Assembly (NCBI GenBank): GCA_002686085.1
Contig: NZAC01000026.1
Location: forward strand, 2,143-58,740
Direction of reading: 5' to 3'
Source: Roseibacillus sp.
Lineage (GTDB): Bacteria; Verrucomicrobiota; Verrucomicrobiia; Verrucomicrobiales; Akkermansiaceae
Length of the DNA stretch: 56,598 nucleotides
Shown: positions 47,929-54,923 of the stretch, piece by piece
How positions within the stretch are numbered: position 1 is the stretch's first letter
Layout of the letters: each line of letters begins with the position of its first letter
Translations under genes and position numbers: made by a program
Notes under the pieces: model-generated
What the model was told of the DNA's origin: nothing
Seen by the model: only the letters and a program-made list of their open reading frames with translations
Databases searched by the model: none

Positions 47929-48495
47929 CTAGCTTTCAACTTCGGCCATCGCCTCTTCGTTGATTCGCTGCTGGTCGTCATCATTGAGAACTTTGCCCGT
48001 TACCTGAGCAGTGGTGTTCGCGACCAAGCGACCAAACTCTCGCTTGAGGTCCGCGTGCATCTTGTCCTTCTCTCCACGGGCCGCCTCTTCGGCCTTGGCG
48101 ATAATTCCCTTGGCTTCCGCAGAAGCTTCCTGAGTCTTTTTCTCGCCCATGATGGCCGCGCTTTCCTTGGCCTCCTCAATCAATCGCTTGGCACGCTCGT
48201 TGGCCTCCTGAACCGCCTCCTGGGTCCGCTGCTCACTCTCCGCAATCTGCTTCTCAATCTCTGCAAGCTTGGCTTCGCCATCCGCGATTCTCTTTTTCCG
48301 AGCATCCAGCATTTCCCTCACCGGGCCATAGGCAAACTTCTTTAACACCGCGCAGACAATGAGGAAGTTGAGCAGCTGGCATAAGAAGGTAACCGGGTAA
48401 ATCTTGAACGTGTTAAAGATCTCGGAGGCAACGTTGCCGCCTTCGGCTTCAGTCGCAGCCGCTGCTGCGAGGACCAGAATGTTATCGAGGGGCAT
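47929..48495 (-). CDS. atpF: F1Fo ATP synthase b subunit
   Basis: Peripheral-stalk subunit. 188 residues. One membrane helix at about 33-53 (VTFLCQLLNFLIVCAVLKKFAY), the usual YGPVREMLDARKKRIADGEAK, then a long charged coiled coil rich in Glu, Ala and Lys. About 30 residues precede the membrane helix, longer than in E. coli. Only one b gene is present, so the stator is probably a b2 homodimer. Confidence 0.94.
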   Translation of the reverse strand: MPLDNILVLAAAAATEAEGGNVASEIFNTFKIYPVTFLCQLLNFLIVCAVLKKFAYGPVREMLDARKKRIADGEAKLAEIEKQIAESEQRTQEAVQEANERAKRLIEEAKESAAIMGEKKTQEASAEAKGIIAKAEEAARGEKDKMHADLKREFGRLVANTTAQVTGKVLNDDDQQRINEEAMAEVES

Positions 48496-48571
48496 GAGGA
48501 AAGAGGTGAATGGAAACGAAACTCAGACTGGGAGGGAGGGCACTCCGGCGAGCGCCCTCCCTAAATTTCTG

Positions 48572-48820
48572 TTATCCGCCGAGGAAGATGGAGATGAAGA
48601 TGAGTCCCTCCGCCAATGCGGCGAAGATAATCCCAATCGTCAGGATTCCACCCTGAGCGCCAGGGTTGCGGCCTACGGCCTCAGCGGCCTTGGCGCCAAC
48701 CAAGCCCACTCCAACACCAGCTCCAACGGCAGCAAGTCCAACGTGGATTTTGCCCTCTATATTGGCCAGAAGCTCAAAAAGGGCAGGAACGTTGGCAAGA
48801 AATTGCATGAGGATGTCCAT
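48572..48820 (-). CDS. atpE: F1Fo ATP synthase c subunit (rotor ring)
   Basis: 82-residue hairpin of two membrane helices. The glycine-rich first helix (GLAAVGAGVGVGLVG) packs the ring, the loop is GRNP, and the ion-binding carboxylate is Glu71 (ALAEGLIF). The residues around it do not show the Gln/Ser/Thr set of sodium-binding rings, so protons are the expected ion. The N-terminus is about 20 residues longer than in a minimal c subunit (MDILMQFLANVPALFELL); an internal ATG at codon 5 does not change this much. Confidence 0.95.
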   Translation of the reverse strand: MDILMQFLANVPALFELLANIEGKIHVGLAAVGAGVGVGLVGAKAAEAVGRNPGAQGGILTIGIIFAALAEGLIFISIFLGG

Positions 48821-48897
48821 TGTTTCTATTGTTATTGTTTATTTCGTTCGTTTTACCGGCTTCCACGTGCTCCATGGTCCAACCGATAAGAGTGTTT

Positions 48898-49863
48898 CTA
48901 GGATTTAGCTGCAGGGGAGCCGGCTGCTGGTTCGGGTTCAGGTTCAGCGTGCCCACTCTCCTCATGGTCTTCGTCATGATGCTCACACATCAGCTTGGTA
49001 AACACGGCGCACAACAGGACGAAAACGAGGGCCTGGATCAGACCCACCAGAAGTTCCAGGAAGTAGAAAGGCAGGGCCGGTGCCCACTTGAGAAAGTCGG
49101 GCACCTTGTCCATGATCATAAGGGTTTCCAGCATGTTCTCACCAGCATACACGTTGCCGTATAGCCGGAACATCAGAGCCACCGGACGGACTGCGATGGA
49201 AATCACCTCGATGAGTCCGACAAAGAGAAAGAGAGGCACCATCAAGATCAACATCAACTTTCCGAAATCCCCCTTCGGAGCGAAAATGTGCCCGAAGAAA
49301 TTCTTGGGCCCGATCTCCGTGAACGCCCAGTAAAACCATAGGCCAAAGAAGGTCACCGACATGGCCATGGTCAAATTGAGATCCGCGTTTGCTCCTCGAA
49401 AAAACGGACGAAACTGGTCGCCAGCCGGCGCATTTTCGGCCGTCAGTCCGATCGTTCCTACCCCCGGAATCAATCCCGCCCAGTTGCAGCAAAGAATCAG
49501 GATGAAGGAGGTGGCAAAAAACCAGAACGATCTCCGCGCGAGATGTTCTCCCATGATGCCGGCGAAGAAATTAAAGAGGCTTTCAACCAACCACTCTACG
49601 AGATTCTGGAGGCCACTGGGAACCAGTTGCATTTTCTTGGTCGCCAGACGACACACAATAATGATCCCGAGTGCGACCACCCACACCATGATCATCGAGT
49701 TGGTAATTGGGATTCCGAGGGGCTTGGCCACTAACTCCGCACTCTGGGGAAGGTGGTCATGACCGGAGGCGGCAAACGCCTCGCCAAGCCCCAAAAAGAG
49801 AAAGGGGAGCAGTGCAACCAGTCTGGAGAACTGGAGGGCCACAAAGCGGGATCTCGACGGCAT
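48898..49863 (-). CDS. atpB: F1Fo ATP synthase a subunit
   Basis: Proton-channel subunit, first gene of the operon. 321 residues from the ATG at 49863; the upstream extension in frame to 50016 runs through the likely promoter and is not used. The N-terminus has a hydrophobic, signal-like helix (LVALLPFLFLGLGEAFA). The essential arginine lies in RPVALMFRLYGNVYAGENML, and the last helix in LELLVGLIQALVFVLLCAVFTKL. The C-terminal tail is acidic and His/Pro-rich (HHDEDHEESGHAEPEPEP), which is unusual. No atpI or atpZ gene precedes it. Confidence 0.93.
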   Translation of the reverse strand: MPSRSRFVALQFSRLVALLPFLFLGLGEAFAASGHDHLPQSAELVAKPLGIPITNSMIMVWVVALGIIIVCRLATKKMQLVPSGLQNLVEWLVESLFNFFAGIMGEHLARRSFWFFATSFILILCCNWAGLIPGVGTIGLTAENAPAGDQFRPFFRGANADLNLTMAMSVTFFGLWFYWAFTEIGPKNFFGHIFAPKGDFGKLMLILMVPLFLFVGLIEVISIAVRPVALMFRLYGNVYAGENMLETLMIMDKVPDFLKWAPALPFYFLELLVGLIQALVFVLLCAVFTKLMCEHHDEDHEESGHAEPEPEPAAGSPAAKS

Positions 49864-49918
49864 TTGAGGAAGAAGCTTGGCGGTGAATAGAGGGCCCCCC
49901 TGATACGGGCAAGATGAA

Positions 49919-49938
49919 TTTGTGAAATCATTCACAAA
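49919..49938. promoter_or_regulatory. CRP/FNR-type palindrome upstream of the ATP synthase operon
   Basis: TTTGTGAA-ATCA-TTCACAAA is a perfect 8-base inverted repeat with a 4-base centre. It contains TGTGA-N6-TCACA, the E. coli CRP consensus in full. Its centre is 65 bases before the atpB start on the minus strand. A -10-like GTATCA (49906-49901) lies downstream, which would put the site near -35 to -42 of a class II activated promoter, or acting as a repressor. The regulator and its ligand are unknown. No other gene is seen in the 264 bases between atpB and the DUF2207 gene. Confidence 0.55.
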
Positions 49939-50127
49939 GTCTGCCCTGACCAACTGCTGCAGACTGTCCCACCAGCAGTGATGGCCCCCGTTTTGCTCCA
50001 AGGGGCACACCAGCAAACTGCCGGTGGCTGCGGCTATGGTCCTTGAATTTCAGCCCTCGCTAACCTTTATGCAAACCCCACGAATTACCTAGCCCGAGCA
50101 GTGGGGGGCCGCCCCGGGCCTGAGCCC

Positions 50128-52761
50128 CTACCAGCCGCCTCCCCCTCCTCCTCCGCCACCACCTCCGGATCCACCGCCACCACCACCTCCTCCGCCGCCG
50201 CCAAACCCACCACCACCGGAGGAAGGCGCGCTGGCAGAGGAGCTCAAGGACCCCGTGAAGCTTCCAGAAAGATCGCTTACAAAGCCACTCATCCCCGCAC
50301 CACTCGTAAAGCCTGAATCGCTTCGGTAAAATCCCGGGCTGTAAGAACCCGAAGACGAGTCTACCCCCGACGCCTTCAGGACCTCCTCAAATTGCTCCCC
50401 CCACTGCTGCTCACAGCCGAGTGCCACCGCGTAGGGCAGGAACTCCTCAAACAGCTCAAGGGTCTTCTCCGGAGTTTCCGGTGGAGCGTAGAGTCGAAGA
50501 CGCTCTTCCTCCGCCACACTTAGGTAGCGCCGGAACCCCTCAATCTCATCCAGCAATTTTCTCCCGCGACGCGTTGGCGCCTTGATGAGGTAGTAAAAGA
50601 CATGGAACAGCACGCAGGCAAAAAGAGTACCCACCCCAGCGACCCATGAAGGAGTATAAATGTTCCAAGCGTCAGTGGAGACCATCTGCACAATCAAAAT
50701 AGAGAGCCCGACAAAAATGTAGAAGGGCCACATCAAACTCATGATCCCGTGTGATGGTCGAGTGCCGGCAAATAATCCAAAGAAGGCAATAAGCCCCCCA
50801 CCAAGAATCACCGGAAACATGGTTATCATCACATACAGCCATCCAAGTGGGAGAACAGCGGCCCCAGCAACCGAGAGGACCACCCCTGGAACAAGGTAAG
50901 GAAGGTTCCTCTTGAAGGTGACCCCATCCGCTTGTGCCTCGATCGCCTTGCGGTGCTGCTTGCGCGCCTCACCGATCCGTTCGTAATGCTCATCGTCGAG
51001 CTCTAGAGCTCTGCTCTTCGCAAAGAGAAAAGCCCAAAGTCGGCCCTCATCCAAGGTCAGCGCTGGCCCCTTAGGGCCCGGCTTGAGGTGTCCGCTCCGT
51101 TTCTTCAGGGTGTAGACTTCCTCCTTCTTTTCGATAGCGAGCGCTCTCTTATTCCCCAGCCCGATGACCCCCACACTGAAGCACGTGTTGTCATACTGCA
51201 TTTTTGTGAGATAACGAACAGCTGCCGCTGAAAGCCCTGCTGGAGGACCGTAAAGAGGAACGATGGTATTCGTTTTCGGATCGATTCCCACTCCAGCCCA
51301 GGCGCAACAATAGTAGAGCAACGCAAAGAAAAGCAGACAGACTCCCCAGACGAGGCCGGGCGCGTCGCGAAGCAGCACAAATTTTGCTTCTTCGTAGACC
51401 CTTGCTTCGAGCAGCCCCGGAGGCCACTCGAGCACCAAGGACAGGTTTTCCTTGGGATCAAACGGACGGGTAGAAGCAATAGTCGCCCCGGTCTCGGTCA
51501 GCTTGGCGTGGTAATCTTGGCCCTCCTCTTTCAGCTTCCCGGTGTAGCCCCAGATCTTGGTTCCCTTGATCCCTGCCGGCAAGGTCACTGTAGCACTGAC
51601 CTCGTCGACAGGAAACGGCCACTCCGTGCCATTGACATTCCAGTAAAGCGCATCTCGGCCTTCCTCCAAGTAGAGCTGCCGTCCCGTTCGGTAGGTAATT
51701 TCATAAGTATAGATTCCTCGCTTGAGAACTACCGAAGGGCGGCCGATACGGATTCGAATCCCTGCCCTCCCTAACGGCTTGGTCTGGTAGTTCTCTCTTT
51801 TCCCGTCGCGTAGTACAGAGAGGACTCTCAATGGATTTTTCCCTTTGCGTCCCTCTCGCAGTCGCGGGATATCACGGAAAATCCCCCGCTTGATTGCCTC
51901 ACCCAGAGCCCGGACTACGATCGTTTCCCGCACCAGCAAATCTCCCTTCCGCTCCACCTTGATATCACTATGCCATGAGAGAATCCGTTCCCCACCGAGG
52001 TCACGCAACTTAGGCCGGCGGGGCGGAGAGGCCTCGAGAACATCCTCTCGGACTTCCCTGGCCCCCTTCTCGGATTTCGAGGATCCTATCAGACCCCGAA
52101 CTTCCATCTCCAAATGCAATGTCTCACTCCGGCCCAAGGGCCGGGTCGCCACGATGGTGGCCCCTCCTTGTGTCAGGACCACCTTGCACCCCCCATTACT
52201 TTCACTCGATCGTGATCCGATCGCCCCCGAAATTCTGACGTCCTCACCCTTGACCCCCTCCGGCAGCTCAACCTCTGCGCTCACCTCGGCAAAAGGCAAT
52301 CCCCACTCCGTCCCATTGATAGGCCAGGAAAGAATCCCCTGATTCGTGAAGGCCGCCGGTGGCCCAGAGCGCCCTGACCTGACCCGGTAGGTAATCTCAA
52401 AGTCATGATCCCCTGGACCGAGGACATCCTGCCCACTATCGCCAATTAATATACGGGTCACTCCACCCGCCTTGAGTGCTGCCACCTGCCAAGGCTGCTT
52501 GGCCCCGTTCCGCAGGGCCCGGACCATCTTACCACTCGGAAACGACGGAATATCACGGAACATTCCTTCCCTCCACGTCCTCTCTTCCAGCCTGATCCGG
52601 ATAGTCTCGGTCACCAGAAGGCCACCGGTAGGCTCTACCACAATCCTACTGTGGAAGGAGAGAACCCGCCCCTCTGCGAACGCCTCTGGAAGGGCAACGC
52701 CCAGCAGCACCAGAACCATTACCAGCACTCGAAGCATCACTCTAATACCACCCCTAAACAT
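50128..52761 (-). CDS. DUF2207 membrane protein with duplicated N-terminal domain
   Basis: 877 residues. Signal peptide (VLVMVLVLLGVALPEAFAEG; an ATG at 52737 is an alternative start), then two copies of the extracytoplasmic DUF2207 beta domain, at about 28-225 and 255-470. Each copy opens with a SFHSRIVVE/SWHSDIKVE strand and contains a FRDIP motif and NGTEWPFP-type stretch. A membrane helix follows at about 482-500, then a cytoplasmic segment (GLSAAAVRYLTKMQYDNTCFSVGVIGL), two pairs of helices, and EGFRRYLSVAEEERLRL near the C-terminus. The last 40 residues are almost all glycine, ending in Trp. Function unknown in this family. Last of three tandem paralogues, 15 bases behind the previous one. 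Confidence 0.85.
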   Translation of the reverse strand: MFRGGIRVMLRVLVMVLVLLGVALPEAFAEGRVLSFHSRIVVEPTGGLLVTETIRIRLEERTWREGMFRDIPSFPSGKMVRALRNGAKQPWQVAALKAGGVTRILIGDSGQDVLGPGDHDFEITYRVRSGRSGPPAAFTNQGILSWPINGTEWGLPFAEVSAEVELPEGVKGEDVRISGAIGSRSSESNGGCKVVLTQGGATIVATRPLGRSETLHLEMEVRGLIGSSKSEKGAREVREDVLEASPPRRPKLRDLGGERILSWHSDIKVERKGDLLVRETIVVRALGEAIKRGIFRDIPRLREGRKGKNPLRVLSVLRDGKRENYQTKPLGRAGIRIRIGRPSVVLKRGIYTYEITYRTGRQLYLEEGRDALYWNVNGTEWPFPVDEVSATVTLPAGIKGTKIWGYTGKLKEEGQDYHAKLTETGATIASTRPFDPKENLSLVLEWPPGLLEARVYEEAKFVLLRDAPGLVWGVCLLFFALLYYCCAWAGVGIDPKTNTIVPLYGPPAGLSAAAVRYLTKMQYDNTCFSVGVIGLGNKRALAIEKKEEVYTLKKRSGHLKPGPKGPALTLDEGRLWAFLFAKSRALELDDEHYERIGEARKQHRKAIEAQADGVTFKRNLPYLVPGVVLSVAGAAVLPLGWLYVMITMFPVILGGGLIAFFGLFAGTRPSHGIMSLMWPFYIFVGLSILIVQMVSTDAWNIYTPSWVAGVGTLFACVLFHVFYYLIKAPTRRGRKLLDEIEGFRRYLSVAEEERLRLYAPPETPEKTLELFEEFLPYAVALGCEQQWGEQFEEVLKASGVDSSSGSYSPGFYRSDSGFTSGAGMSGFVSDLSGSFTGSLSSSASAPSSGGGGFGGGGGGGGGGGSGGGGGGGGGGGW
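50131..50226 (-). repeat. glycine-codon repeat (C-terminal tail of first-listed DUF2207 gene)
   Basis: Near-continuous CCN/GCC triplets on the plus strand, encoding runs of 10-11 glycines broken by Ser or Phe and ending in Trp. Such a triplet tract is prone to slippage and may vary in length between strains. Confidence 0.75.
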
Positions 52762-52776
52762 TTGTCTTTCAATATT

Positions 52777-54885
52777 TTACCATCCTCCACCACCACCGCC
52801 GCCGCCACCGCCGCCGGATCCACCACCGCCGCCGCCACCGCCGCCGCTCCCTCCAGACGAGGGCGCAGTGGCAGAGGAGGAAAGAGAGCCCGTGAAACCC
52901 CCGCTCAAGTCACTCATCGTGCCGCTCAGGCTGTCCGAGGACCCCGAGTAATAGCTTGGACTGTAACTGCTGTCTCCCGGGGCAATTCCCGCCGCCTGCA
53001 GAACCGAATCGAACTTTACCGCCCATTGCTGCTCACACCCCAGCGCAAGGGCATACGGCAGAAAGCGCTCAAAGAGTTCCGGGGTCTCTTCCGGCGGATT
53101 TTCAAGATTTAACCGGTCCTCCTCTGCCACGCTGAGATAAAGCCGAAATCCTTCGATCTCATCCCGCACCCGCTGGCCCAGCTTGGTTGGAGCCTTGATC
53201 AGCTGATAGAACACCTGATTCAGGACCACGGCATAGAGCGCTGCTCCGCCCACCCAGAGACTGGAATGGGCGGTCGTGAAAAAAAACAAGACTCCCCAGA
53301 TCCCACATCCAAGCAACATCCCCAGCATACCCAAAACCCCGAGGTCCTTCCCCCGCTGCACAACGCAGAGCGCCACCGCGGCTGTCAGGATAACCGTCAC
53401 GATGCTTAGGAAGCCCAGCGCGATTAAGGCCTCCCCAGAGGGGCCGGTAGCAAAAACAAAAACCAGTCCACCAAGCAGGGAGAGGAGGAGGCCCGGAACC
53501 CACCAGGCAATATTCCTCACGAAGTGAACCTTTTCCACCTGCGTGGCGAGGAGTTTCTTATGAGCTTCGTTCGCTCGCCCGATCCGAACATGGTTGGACT
53601 GCTTAAGCTTGAGCGAACCCCGTCCGAACAACTTTTTGTGAAGACCGTTCTCATCGGCAGTCAGGGGCTCCGCCAGATCCCCAGGGGAGAAATGAGACAA
53701 CGCCACATGTGTGAGCATCTTTGCGAGGGTCCCTTTCCCAATACCCTTGACCCGCAGGATGTCCTCAACCTTGCCGTAGGGGCGACCCTTCTGGATGCCT
53801 GCCGCTCGGAAGGCGGTGATTGCCTTGAGGTCCATGAGATCCTTGATCTCCCCTTCGTTGAGAAGCCCGAGCAGTTCTTCCTCCTGCGCGGGCGTTAGCG
53901 AGCTACTGGGGTGCAAAGTATATACGCTTCCGCCCTCCTCCTTCTCAATGACGGCCTGTTTCTTGGCCGCCAACCCAACTACTCCAGCACTGAAGCACTT
54001 CTTGTCATGGCCCATCTGGTCAAGATAGCGCACTGCTGCGGCAGAAAGGCCCTCCGGGGGATTATAGCGGGGAATGATGGTCCCCCTCTCAGGATCCTTC
54101 CCCACCTTGATCCACGCCCAGAGGTAATACAGGAACGCTCCCACGAGCAGAATCAGCCCGAAGGCCACCAGCGGGTGGTCCCGGAACAGCGAATCCCGCG
54201 CCTGACTGTAAGCTTGATCGTCCAGTAACCCGGGGGGCCACTCGAGCACCAAGGACAGGTTCTCTCTGGAACGAAATGGCCGGGTGGCGGCAATGGTAGC
54301 CCCAGTCGGTGTCAGGACCGCGCTGTAGGACCCTCGCTTCTTCCCGCGCGTCCCGGTGTAACCCCAGACTTTTTTTCCTCTGACTCCTTCAGGTAAGAGA
54401 ACCGTGGCACTCACACTGCTGGCGGGAAAGGGCCACTCCGTCCCATTCACATTCCAGAAGAGCACATCCCGTTCCTCCTCAAAGTAAAGCTGCCGCCCGG
54501 TTCGATAGCGGATTTCGTAGGTATAATAGGCCTCGGGTTTGAGGAAAACGTCCGCCCGCCCGATACGAATCCGGATCCCTCCCTGGCCGATACTCTCGGT
54601 CTGATAGTTTTCCTTTTTCCCGTCGCGCATCACGGAAAGCACCTCAAAGGGCTTCTTCGCTTTAAGCCCGAACTTGGTCGTCCGAAGGCGCGGGATATCC
54701 CGGTAAATGCCCCGCCTGATCTCTCTCCCCTCGGCACGAACCTGGATGGTCTCGGTCACCAGGAGGTCCCCACTCCGCTCTACAACGATTCGGCTATGAA
54801 ACGACGTAATCCGCTCGTCTGCAAGGACGTCTGGAAGGGCCGCCCCCGCGAGAAATAGAACCGCTCCCAATAATCTAACCATCAC
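52777..54885 (-). CDS. DUF2207 membrane protein with inserted helix-hairpin-helix
   Basis: 702 residues. Signal peptide (LLGAVLFLAGAALPDVLA), one DUF2207 beta domain (FHSRIVVERSGDLLVTE, then YRDIPRL, NGTEWPFPASS), a membrane helix at about 230-250, a cytoplasmic part (GLSAAAVRYLDQMGHDKKCFSAG), two pairs of helices and the EGFRLYLSVAEEDRL segment, then a glycine tail ending in Trp. Unlike both neighbours, about residues 335-390 hold a ComEA-like helix-hairpin-helix: ITAFRAAGIQKGRPY followed by KVEDILRVKGIGKGTLAKML. That motif usually grips DNA backbone non-specifically. Middle gene of the cluster, with 38 bases to the one before it and 15 to the one after. Confidence 0.85.
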   Translation of the reverse strand: MMVRLLGAVLFLAGAALPDVLADERITSFHSRIVVERSGDLLVTETIQVRAEGREIRRGIYRDIPRLRTTKFGLKAKKPFEVLSVMRDGKKENYQTESIGQGGIRIRIGRADVFLKPEAYYTYEIRYRTGRQLYFEEERDVLFWNVNGTEWPFPASSVSATVLLPEGVRGKKVWGYTGTRGKKRGSYSAVLTPTGATIAATRPFRSRENLSLVLEWPPGLLDDQAYSQARDSLFRDHPLVAFGLILLVGAFLYYLWAWIKVGKDPERGTIIPRYNPPEGLSAAAVRYLDQMGHDKKCFSAGVVGLAAKKQAVIEKEEGGSVYTLHPSSSLTPAQEEELLGLLNEGEIKDLMDLKAITAFRAAGIQKGRPYGKVEDILRVKGIGKGTLAKMLTHVALSHFSPGDLAEPLTADENGLHKKLFGRGSLKLKQSNHVRIGRANEAHKKLLATQVEKVHFVRNIAWWVPGLLLSLLGGLVFVFATGPSGEALIALGFLSIVTVILTAAVALCVVQRGKDLGVLGMLGMLLGCGIWGVLFFFTTAHSSLWVGGAALYAVVLNQVFYQLIKAPTKLGQRVRDEIEGFRLYLSVAEEDRLNLENPPEETPELFERFLPYALALGCEQQWAVKFDSVLQAAGIAPGDSSYSPSYYSGSSDSLSGTMSDLSGGFTGSLSSSATAPSSGGSGGGGGGGGGSGGGGGGGGGGGW
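52783..52856 (-). repeat. glycine-codon repeat (tail of the HhH-bearing DUF2207 gene)
   Basis: A second triplet tract, CCN/GCC on the plus strand, encoding two blocks of 9-11 glycines with a Ser between and a terminal Trp. It lies at the same place in the protein as in the two paralogues. Confidence 0.75.
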
Positions 54886-54923
54886 CCCTTACCAAAATCT
54901 GCTATTCTCTGAATTACAATCTT

